Assembly (NCBI GenBank): GCA_902767145.1
Contig: CACXGG010000047.1
Coordinates: 1 to 12,330 of the forward strand
DNA: 12,330 nucleotides
Reading direction: 5' to 3'
Origin: Oscillospiraceae bacterium
GTDB lineage: Bacteria > Bacillota > Clostridia > Saccharofermentanales > Saccharofermentanaceae
Both the position numbers and the translations under genes were made by a program. The notes below the pieces were generated by a model. It ran no database searches. It was given only the letters and a program-made list of their open reading frames with translations, and was not told the origin of the DNA. Below are positions 6,506 to 12,330 of the stretch, in pieces; position 1 is the first letter of the stretch, and the number at the start of each line of letters is the position of its first letter.

Positions 6506-9076
6506 ATGGCGGCATTTGACAGGATCTTGAGCGGTATCCCGGAGATGGATACGGCATTCGACAACATCAGGCTCGGCGATAATGTGGTATGGAGGGTATC
6601 TGATCTTTCCATGTTCAGCCTGTTCATGGAACCCTATATCGAACAGGCCATAAAGGACAAGCGCAATATCATATACTTCAGGTTTGCAAGCCATCCGCCG
6701 CTCATCGGAGACCGTCCTGAGGTCAAGACGGTGAACATCCCCCTTTCTCACCGTTTTGAGACATTTACTGTCGATATACATAACGTTATAGAAAAAGAAG
6801 GATTTGATGCATTCTATGTCTTCGACTGCCTGTCGGAACTTCAGACAGCGTGGGCGACGGATCTCATGATGGGAAACTTCTTCAGGGTTACATGCCCGTT
6901 CCTGTTTATTCTGGATACAGTTGCCTTCTTCCCGATAATCAGGGGCAAGCATTCTGTTCATGCGATCAACAAGATACTTGATACGACACAGCTGTTTATC
7001 GATGTATATTCTGACGATAAAAACGTTTATGTCAGGTCGCAGAAAGTCTGGAACCGTAATTCGGACACGATGTTCCTGCCTCACACTTATGAGCCCGATA
7101 CCGGGAAGTTCCGTCCTATACTGGACGGCGTTAAGTCGAGCAGGTTCTATCAGGCTCTGGGAAATGCACAACGTTCATCCGAAGAACAGTTTTCCGACTC
7201 ATGGGACAGGTTCTTCAACCGCACGAAGATCCTTCATGAGAGCAATGCTGATATCACCGAAGACTGCAGCAGGATGTGCAACATCATGATGACCCGCGAC
7301 GAAAAGATGCGCGAGATGGTCAAGAAAAACTTTACACCGGAAGACTATTTCGCAGTCAGGGATCACATGATCGGGACAGGCATGATCGGAGGCAAATCCT
7401 GCGGCATGCTCCTTGCCAGGGCGATTATCAGGAACAGACAGCCGGAGATCGCGGGCTATCTCGAACCGCATGATTCCTTCTATGTCGGCTCTGACCTTTA
7501 TTACACTTATATCGTCGATAACGGACTCTGGGATCTCAGGATAAAGCAGCGCACGGAAGAAGGTTATTTCACACTCGCAGATGAATTCGCGGACAGGATC
7601 ATGCAGGGCGAATTCTCACCGATCATGCGCGAACAGTTCACAAGGATAATAGAATACTACGGTCAGGATCCCTACATCATCAGATCCAGCAGTATCCTCG
7701 AGGACGGTTTCGGCAATGCTTTCGCCGGCAAATACGAGTCTGTATTCTGTGTCAACAGGGGAACTGAGGAGGAACGCCTCGCGGAATTCGAGAATGCCAT
7801 CAAGACAGTATATGCAAGTTCGATGAGCATGTCTGCATTGGATTACAGAAAGAGAAGAGGACTTGATAAGCGCGATGAGCAGATGGCACTTCTGATCCAG
7901 CGCGTTTCAGGATCTTATTACGGTCATTATTACATGCCCTGCGCGGCAGGTGTTGGATATTCATACAGCCCATACAGGGTAATGAAGGACTCTGACCCTA
8001 CGGCCGGAATGCTTAGGCTCGTTATGGGTCTGGGAACTACAGCTGTGGACAGGACAGAAGGTTCGTATCCCAGGATAGTAAATCTCGATATGCCGGAGAA
8101 GTCCTCATATTCCTCGTCTGCAGACAAGCACAGGTTCTCCCAGGGAACAGCCGAAGTCATCAACATGAATTCTCATCAGCTCGAAAAGATCCCTTACAAG
8201 ACCATTGAACCCGATATCCCCCGTTATCTCGAGAACGCACTCCTGGAACACGACTATGAGGCGGAGTACAGGCTTCGTGAGACAGGACGTCCCAGGGAGG
8301 TGAAGTTCATTTCATGCAAAGGACTGGTTGCGAATGAGCAGCTCATGGAACAGATGAAGATAATACTCCGGTGCATACAGGATGAGTACGATTATCCCGT
8401 CGATACCGAATTCACGATCAACATCTCCGACAACGGGGATTATTCGATCGACCTTCTCCAGTGCCGTCCTCTTCAGGTACAGAAAACCACTTCCGGAACA
8501 GTCATTCCGGACGGTATTCCGGAAGACAGTATCCTTCTTGAGAGCAAAGGATCATCAATGGGTCTTACGAAAGCATCCGAACTCGACATTATCGTTTATG
8601 TTGATCCCGTAAAGTATTACAACATGCCCTATAATGACAAGCCGGACGTCGCGAGACTTATAGGAAAGCTCAACTGGCATTACAGGGATCTGGGGAAGCA
8701 CATGATGCTCATCGTTCCCGGACGTGTCGGGACCACATCCCCCGAACTCGGAGTTCCTACTTCCTTTGCTGATATCAGCGCATTTGAGATCATCTGCGAG
8801 ACAGAAGAGACCAAGGCCGGATACAACCCCGAGCTTTCATACGGAAGCCATATCTTCCAGGATCTTGTCGAAGCAGAGATCCTGTATACTGCGGTCTTCC
8901 ATGATACAAAAACGATCCACTTCCATCCGGAAAAACTGGAAAGTTCTCCTGATCTGACAGGGCAGTTTGCCGATGATAAGGATCTTGCAGGTATCGTCCA
9001 TGTTTTCGATGTGTCGGAAAGAGGATGCAAAGTCTATAACGATGTCGCAAATGAACACCTGGTGATCACCTGCTAA
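6506..9076 (+). CDS. PEP-synthase-like ATP-grasp protein with degenerate KaiC-like N-terminal domain
   Basis: 856 residues from ATG 6506, chosen for GGAGG 5 nt upstream; earlier in-frame TTG 6467 and ATG 6473 lie inside the terminator hairpin. Residues ~6-195 resemble KaiC/RadA RecA folds: GIPEMDTAF opens the domain and VFDCLSEL (105-112) sits at the Walker B place, but the P-loop position reads VSDLSMFS with no GKT. Residues ~285-657 look like the PEP synthase/PPDK ATP-binding domain: MIGGKSCGM (293-301), YIIRSSSILEDGFGNAFAGK (390-409), and LLQCRPL (650-656) as in the LQxRP end of that domain. The phosphohistidine motif TSHA and the PEP/pyruvate barrel are not evident; GTTSPELGVP (742-751) is only a distant echo, with Pro for His. 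I infer a nucleotide- or phosphate-handling enzyme, or a regulator, not a true PEP synthase. CGC Arg codons, rare in the Bce-like genes, are common here. Confidence 0.75.
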   Translation: MAAFDRILSGIPEMDTAFDNIRLGDNVVWRVSDLSMFSLFMEPYIEQAIKDKRNIIYFRFASHPPLIGDRPEVKTVNIPLSHRFETFTVDIHNVIEKEGFDAFYVFDCLSELQTAWATDLMMGNFFRVTCPFLFILDTVAFFPIIRGKHSVHAINKILDTTQLFIDVYSDDKNVYVRSQKVWNRNSDTMFLPHTYEPDTGKFRPILDGVKSSRFYQALGNAQRSSEEQFSDSWDRFFNRTKILHESNADITEDCSRMCNIMMTRDEKMREMVKKNFTPEDYFAVRDHMIGTGMIGGKSCGMLLARAIIRNRQPEIAGYLEPHDSFYVGSDLYYTYIVDNGLWDLRIKQRTEEGYFTLADEFADRIMQGEFSPIMREQFTRIIEYYGQDPYIIRSSSILEDGFGNAFAGKYESVFCVNRGTEEERLAEFENAIKTVYASSMSMSALDYRKRRGLDKRDEQMALLIQRVSGSYYGHYYMPCAAGVGYSYSPYRVMKDSDPTAGMLRLVMGLGTTAVDRTEGSYPRIVNLDMPEKSSYSSSADKHRFSQGTAEVINMNSHQLEKIPYKTIEPDIPRYLENALLEHDYEAEYRLRETGRPREVKFISCKGLVANEQLMEQMKIILRCIQDEYDYPVDTEFTINISDNGDYSIDLLQCRPLQVQKTTSGTVIPDGIPEDSILLESKGSSMGLTKASELDIIVYVDPVKYYNMPYNDKPDVARLIGKLNWHYRDLGKHMMLIVPGRVGTTSPELGVPTSFADISAFEIICETEETKAGYNPELSYGSHIFQDLVEAEILYTAVFHDTKTIHFHPEKLESSPDLTGQFADDKDLAGIVHVFDVSERGCKVYNDVANEHLVITC

Positions 9077-9092
9077 AAGGTAATGTCGGCAC

Positions 9093-9147
9093 ATCCGCCA
9101 AACAGGCAGGCAATATCGGGGATCCGTGATTTGGCGGGTCCCTTTTT
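9093..9147 (+). terminator. Terminator of the PEP-synthase-like gene
   Basis: CCGCCAAA (9095-9102) pairs perfectly with TTTGGCGG (9130-9137), extended by a U-G and an A-U pair, and CCCTTTTT follows. The loop is long (27 nt). An alternative smaller stem, GGGGA/TCCCT, uses the same T-tract. It begins 17 nt after the stop codon. Confidence 0.65.
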
Positions 9148-9155
9148 GTTATAAT
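9147..9155 (+). promoter_or_regulatory. Extended -10 promoter of the SGNH esterase gene
   Basis: TGTTATAAT starts within the T-tract of the preceding terminator, so terminator and promoter overlap. The predicted start near 9162 gives a leader of about 35 nt, with GGAGGG at 9187-9192 before the ATG at 9197. Confidence 0.55.
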
Positions 9156-9196
9156 GGGATAGATCGATCCGCGATAAAGACTGTACGGAGGGAAAT

Positions 9197-9856
9197 ATGA
9201 AAAAGAGGATAATCTGCTTTGGCGATTCCAATACCTGGGGGTATGATCCCGCAACAGGAGGACGTTACGACGAGGATACAAGGTGGCCCATGGCACTGCA
9301 GAAGATGCTGGGCGACGGATATCAGATAATCGAGGAAGGCCAGAACGGCAGGACTATCGCCAATCCCGATCCATATGAATGGGGATGCAAATGCGGAATG
9401 GATTATATCCTTCCGATGGTGGAAAGCCACAAGCCCTTTGACATGCTGATAATCATGCTCGGATCAAATGACCTTAAAGCAAAGTTCCATCTTCCTGCAG
9501 GCGATATCGCGGGAAGCCTTCAGAATATGCTCATGAAGACTACGGCCTTTCTAAAGCACCAGTGCGGCATCGATCCGAAGATATTGATAGTCTCCCCTCC
9601 CCATCTGGGAGATGACCTGGCAACATCTCCTTTTGCTCCCTTCTTCGAACCGGAGAAGGCAGTCAGGAACTCCAAGGATCTGGCTTACTGGTATGAACTT
9701 GTTGCAAAGCAGTTTGACTGCAGTTTTCTGGACGCTGCTGCCGTCTGCAGGGCCGGAGAGGCAGACAGCCTCCATCTTACGGCGCAGGGCCATAAAGATC
9801 TTGCCGAAGCCATATTTCTCAAGATCCGCGGGATGAGTTCAGACAGTAACTCATAA
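9197..9856 (+). CDS. SGNH/GDSL hydrolase, arylesterase (MsAcT-like) type
   Basis: 219 residues with no signal peptide, so cytoplasmic. The nucleophile S11 lies in FGDSNTWG; block II GQNGRT (48-53) gives the oxyanion Gly; block III LGSND has N91; and the catalytic D190 and H193 are in DSLHLTAQGH. The spacing and phrases such as CFGDSNTWG, VIEEG-like IIEEG, MLGSNDLKA and ILIVSPPHLG closely follow the Mycobacterium smegmatis acyltransferase/arylesterase group, whose members hydrolyse or transfer short acyl groups. A likely role is carbohydrate deacetylation or general short-ester hydrolysis. It has its own promoter behind the PEP-synthase-like gene, and converges on another SGNH protein of a different type. 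All catalytic residues are present. Confidence 0.93.
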   Translation: MKKRIICFGDSNTWGYDPATGGRYDEDTRWPMALQKMLGDGYQIIEEGQNGRTIANPDPYEWGCKCGMDYILPMVESHKPFDMLIIMLGSNDLKAKFHLPAGDIAGSLQNMLMKTTAFLKHQCGIDPKILIVSPPHLGDDLATSPFAPFFEPEKAVRNSKDLAYWYELVAKQFDCSFLDAAAVCRAGEADSLHLTAQGHKDLAEAIFLKIRGMSSDSNS

Positions 9857-9859
9857 GCT

Positions 9860-9877
9860 ATAAAGAACCCCCGCCGG
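9860..9877 (+). repeat. 18-nt direct repeat, right copy (within complete terminator)
   Basis: ATAAAGAACCCCCGCCGG is exactly repeated from 6344-6361. This copy continues into the full hairpin, whereas the left copy does not. The two copies bound a 3.5 kb segment with two genes. Confidence 0.7.
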
Positions 9878-9894
9878 TAAGCGGGGGTTCTTTT
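9862..9894 (+). terminator. Bidirectional intrinsic terminator between convergent SGNH genes
   Basis: Arms 9862-9874 and 9881-9893 form a perfect 13-bp stem (AAAGAACCCCCGC with GCGGGGGTTCTTT) around the loop CGGTAA. On the plus strand it ends in TTTTGTGTTTTG. On the minus strand it ends in TTCTTTATAG, so it can also stop the convergent gene 9910-10665. Confidence 0.92.
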
Positions 9895-9909
9895 GTGTTT
9901 TGTTTATCA

Positions 9910-10665
9910 TTAAACCACTCTTCTCTGATGGTCCTGATAGAGGACTGAGTAACTGTAAAGGCCAACGCCGTATCTGATGTTCGGCTGGAAATTGTTCTTC
10001 ATGAACCTGTCGTAGTCTTCATCCTGGAAGATAAAGAAGATGGTGGGATAGGGATCGATGAAGATCCTGTCTGCGTTGTTGCAGATCCCCTGAAGGGCAT
10101 TGGCAAATTCGTTTCTCTTCTTATAGGTTGCCTCAGCGGCCTCTGTTACCGGCCAGGGGGCTATGTAGTAGATCTTTGAAGTAGGGGAGATCATATTGAT
10201 CTGGGCGGTGATGGCTTCCAGATTGGATGCATAAGCATCGCCGGTCTTGGCACTGAGAGGCTCATCCGGGTAGTAGATGTCGTATACGCCGAGAGCTATT
10301 ACATAGACATCTGCAACGGGGATCTTATCCTTCTTGAGGAGAACATCTCCTGAAGTCCAGGTCTCCTTTGAGAAGTTGATGATGTCGCCTTCGATATAAG
10401 GCTTGAGAGGATCGTACCATGATACACCCCAGTTATTAGATCCACTGGTGATGCTGTCTCCGATAAAGCAGATGGACTTGCCGCTCTTAAGGTCCTCATA
10501 GAATTCAGAATCTCTGAGTTCGTTGTTCATATCTCCATAGAATTCAATCCTGAAGCTGTTGGAGAAGATCAGGGATCCTATCAGCGTCAATGTCAGTACG
10601 ATAACGACCGTAACCCATATCTTTTCCTGTCTGGATAGTTCACGTTTTTCTTTCTTGTTAGCCAT
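9910..10665 (-). CDS. Membrane-anchored SGNH-like protein with missing catalytic residues
   Basis: 251 residues from ATG 10665, preceded by AGGAAAG; GTG 10683 is in frame but has no ribosome site and would leave only about a 9-nt leader. A Lys/Arg-rich start and one hydrophobic helix (~17-34) without a lipobox make a signal anchor, placing the rest outside the cell. The SGNH fold is visible in ICFIGDSITSG (nucleophile S71), TWTSGD (block II, G106) and VIALGVYDIY (block III). The block III Asn is replaced (GVYD instead of GxND). The C-terminus has no DxxH motif, ending instead in LYQDHQRRVV, where D245-H246 are adjacent. It may be a pseudoenzyme, perhaps a cell-wall- or polysaccharide-binding relative, or a family with altered catalysis. 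It diverges from the YesN-type regulator gene. Confidence 0.8.
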   Translation of the reverse strand: MANKKEKRELSRQEKIWVTVVIVLTLTLIGSLIFSNSFRIEFYGDMNNELRDSEFYEDLKSGKSICFIGDSITSGSNNWGVSWYDPLKPYIEGDIINFSKETWTSGDVLLKKDKIPVADVYVIALGVYDIYYPDEPLSAKTGDAYASNLEAITAQINMISPTSKIYYIAPWPVTEAAEATYKKRNEFANALQGICNNADRIFIDPYPTIFFIFQDEDYDRFMKNNFQPNIRYGVGLYSYSVLYQDHQRRVV

Positions 10666-10695
10666 CTTTCCTGATAACCCCACTCATTTTGTGTT

Positions 10696-10712
10696 CACAT
10701 TTTATCACATTT
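10696..10712 (-). repeat. Tandem AAATGTG repeat over the -10 of the SGNH-like gene
   Basis: On the minus strand AAATGTG-ATA-AAATGTG gives two identical heptamers 10 bp apart, one helical turn. They cover the predicted -10 of the minus-strand gene, so a bound protein would block it. A very similar pair (9 bp apart) forms the putative regulator box at 3182-3197. Confidence 0.4.
10699..10707 (-). promoter_or_regulatory. Extended -10 promoter of the membrane SGNH-like gene
   Basis: The minus strand reads TGATAAAAT (10707-10699). A start near 10692 gives a 27-nt leader to ATG 10665. No clear -35 is seen in the AT-rich stretch upstream. Confidence 0.45.
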
Positions 10713-10797
10713 CGAAGTGAAATAATAAAGAAAATCTGTCATTTTCATCTGTTTTTTCCAAGCGGTCTTTTTGCGGTCGGTGGCTGGAGCGGATTTG

Positions 10798-10806
10798 TGA
10801 TACAAT
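10798..10806 (+). promoter_or_regulatory. Extended -10 promoter of the YesN-type regulator gene
   Basis: TGATACAAT predicts a start near 10813, leaving a short leader with GGAGGG (10820-10825) 4 nt before the ATG at 10830. The -35 position is GC-rich and does not match consensus, so an activator may be needed. Confidence 0.5.
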
Positions 10807-10829
10807 AATGGAGAATTTCGGAGGGACCC

Positions 10830-12330
10830 ATGGATCTGATCAAAGTTTTTATCTGTGAAGACGAAAGTATAGTGCGCGAAGGTCTGCGTGATATGATCCC
10901 GTGGGAAAAATACGGATATGAGTTCGTAGGTGATGCTCCCGACGGTGAGATGGCTCTCCCCATGATAAGGAAACTGAAGCCGGATGTGCTCATTACCGAT
11001 ATCACCATGCCCTTTATGGACGGCCTTTCCCTGAGTAAGACCGTCTTGAGCGAACTTCCCAATATCAAGATCATAGTCATCAGCGGCTACAGCGATTTCG
11101 AGTATGCACGAAAAGCCATCGAGCTGGGAGTCGAGCAGTATCTTCTCAAGCCTGTTACCAAGGCGGATATGATCACGGCTCTTGAGGGAACCAGAAAGAA
11201 GATAAGCGAGGAGAATGAACAGAAGGACTACCTGAGACAGTATGAGCAGGAGTTCAAGAAGTTCGAGAGATTCTCCCACAGGGCCTTCTTTGAGAAACTG
11301 GTGGAAGGCTCCCTTTCCGTACAGGAGATATACGAGCAGGCCAACAAGCTCCATCTGGACCTTTCTGCCGATGAATATAACATAGTCATCTTTTCCATCA
11401 GGGACATACACCAGTCAACATATACAGATGATGCTTCAGTAGTTACGGAAAATCTACTGAACCATCTTCTCCAGTATCCGGACTACATTATCTTCAGATG
11501 TAATCTCCTGGCATACGCGGTCCTGATCAAGGGCGATGCGGAGAGCCTTCCCAGGCTTGAGGAGAAGTGTGTGGATCTCATCAGGAAGAGATGTGAAGAG
11601 ACAGCCAATACCCTTGACTGGCATGTGGCAGTGGGTGTCAGGACCAACAGGCTCAGCGGCCTGTCCTCCTGTTATTCAGATGCCAACAGGGCTTTTGCCT
11701 ACAGGCATATCTTCCCCAGCCAGCATATCTTTACGCCGGAACTTCTGAAGGAAGAGCAGTATGAGACTTCTGAAAATGATATCAACAAGATAGATGCAGG
11801 AAAGTTCGATCCGCTGATCATAAGATACTTTGTCCAGACAGGTACCCTTAATGAGGTGGAGACCTTTACCGATGAATATATCAGCAGCCTGGAAGGAGGA
11901 GAGCGTTCTATCCTTTTCCGTTATTACCTTCTGGTGAGCATAAGGGTAAATGTGGAACTTGCCCTCAAGGAGGCAGAGGTAGATCCCGAAGAGATCGCAA
12001 AGGGACTTCCCACCTTTGATATGAACATTAACGAGGCGGAAGTCAGAAACTACATGATCGATATCCTGAAGACAGGTATACAGATGAGGGAGCACGAAGC
12101 CCAGAAGCGTGGCAATGACATAATCGATACTGCCATCAAATATCTGGACCAGCATTTCTCTGATCCCGATATTTCCCTGGACGGGGTTGCCGAGGCCATC
12201 AATATCAGCTCCAATTATCTGAGTGCTCTCTTCAGTAACAAGGTGGGCCTTTCCTTTGTTGAGTACATCACTAAGAAGAGGATAGCAAAGGCAAAGCACC
12301 TGCTCAGGAATTCAAGTAAGAAATCAGGCG
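10830..12330 (+). CDS. YesN-type response regulator (REC + AraC HTH), 3' end cut by window
   Basis: 500 residues are present and the frame is open at the right edge. The receiver domain (~1-120) shows E10-D11-E12, phospho-acceptor D57 (LITDITMPFMDG), the switch Ser85 (VISGYSDFEYA) and K107 (LLKPV). A long middle region (~125-425) with a helical linker (QKDYLRQYEQEF) is typical of YesN proteins. An AraC-type HTH begins near 430 (IIDTAIKYLDQHFSDPDISL), with the first recognition unit VAEAINISSNYLSALFSNKVG and then FVEYITKKRIAKAKHLL; the second HTH helix pair is lost at the edge. Such regulators are usually paired with a YesM-type membrane kinase and control sugar ABC transporters or glycoside hydrolases; the partner would lie to the right. 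The start is supported by GGAGGG at a 4-nt spacing. Confidence 0.92.
   Translation, partial: MDLIKVFICEDESIVREGLRDMIPWEKYGYEFVGDAPDGEMALPMIRKLKPDVLITDITMPFMDGLSLSKTVLSELPNIKIIVISGYSDFEYARKAIELGVEQYLLKPVTKADMITALEGTRKKISEENEQKDYLRQYEQEFKKFERFSHRAFFEKLVEGSLSVQEIYEQANKLHLDLSADEYNIVIFSIRDIHQSTYTDDASVVTENLLNHLLQYPDYIIFRCNLLAYAVLIKGDAESLPRLEEKCVDLIRKRCEETANTLDWHVAVGVRTNRLSGLSSCYSDANRAFAYRHIFPSQHIFTPELLKEEQYETSENDINKIDAGKFDPLIIRYFVQTGTLNEVETFTDEYISSLEGGERSILFRYYLLVSIRVNVELALKEAEVDPEEIAKGLPTFDMNINEAEVRNYMIDILKTGIQMREHEAQKRGNDIIDTAIKYLDQHFSDPDISLDGVAEAINISSNYLSALFSNKVGLSFVEYITKKRIAKAKHLLRNSSKKSG

Noticed and set aside
6461..7171. Long minus-strand frame of about 236 codons
   Set aside because: It lies wholly antisense to the start of the PEP-synthase-like gene, whose motifs and ribosome site are clear; its own translation has no recognisable domain and no ribosome site.
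10666..10683. GTG start for the membrane SGNH-like gene
   Set aside because: It has no ribosome site and is only about 9 nt from the predicted transcript start; ATG 10665 is preceded by AGGAAAG.
10695..11411. Long minus-strand frame of about 238 codons
   Set aside because: It is antisense to the receiver part of the YesN-type regulator, which has all its conserved residues in the plus frame; this is a codon-bias shadow.
11676..12299. Minus-strand frame of about 207 codons
   Set aside because: It is antisense to the middle and HTH of the YesN-type regulator, with no independent signals.

Overview
This 12.3 kb window looks like chromosomal DNA of a low-to-mid GC, Gram-positive anaerobe of the class Clostridia (Lachnospirales/Oscillospirales type). 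The reasons are a Bce-type peptide-sensing module, a YesN-type AraC response regulator, a sensor with a LacI-like ligand domain but no N-terminal HTH, strong GGAGG ribosome binding sites and TGN-TATAAT promoters. I cannot name a genus from sequence alone. No tRNA, rRNA, CRISPR array, transposase or integrase is visible.

Layout: (1) 1-1217, minus: the start of a cytoplasmic LacI-like ligand-binding sensor, cut by the left edge. (2) 1286-6076, plus: a small acidic hypothetical protein, then a complete four-gene Bce-like antimicrobial-peptide sensing and detoxification module (OmpR-type regulator, intramembrane-sensing kinase, ABC ATPase, 10-TM permease). A putative regulator box, TGACA-N4-TGTAA, lies between the kinase and ATPase genes. 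(3) 6086-6324: a 64-residue Bfd/NifU-middle-like [2Fe-2S] protein. (4) 6344-9877: a segment bounded by an exact 18-nt direct repeat. It holds a leader with a strong intrinsic terminator, an 856-residue PEP-synthase-like ATP-grasp protein with a KaiC/RecA-like N-terminus lacking the P-loop, and an SGNH arylesterase-type hydrolase. (5) 9910-10665, minus: a membrane-anchored, catalytically degenerate SGNH protein, convergent with the esterase across a shared 13-bp-stem terminator. (6) 10830 to the right edge, plus: a YesN-type regulator (REC plus AraC HTH), cut inside the HTH.

How the genes work together: by family precedent the Bce-like permease/ATPase detects a peptide antibiotic through its large extracellular domain and passes the flux signal to the small kinase. 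The kinase phosphorylates the regulator, which raises transcription of the transporter pair from the box at 3187-3200. The other genes look like separate transcription units. Seven of the eight promoters I can place are extended -10 (TGN) promoters with no good -35. Two genes (the left-edge sensor and the Bce-like regulator) have their -10 only 6-7 nt before the ATG and no Shine-Dalgarno, so they may be read from leaderless mRNAs.

The most unusual items are the KaiC-like/PEP-synthase-like fusion with its terminator-bearing leader, the 18-nt half-terminator repeat bounding that segment, and the two probable leaderless genes.
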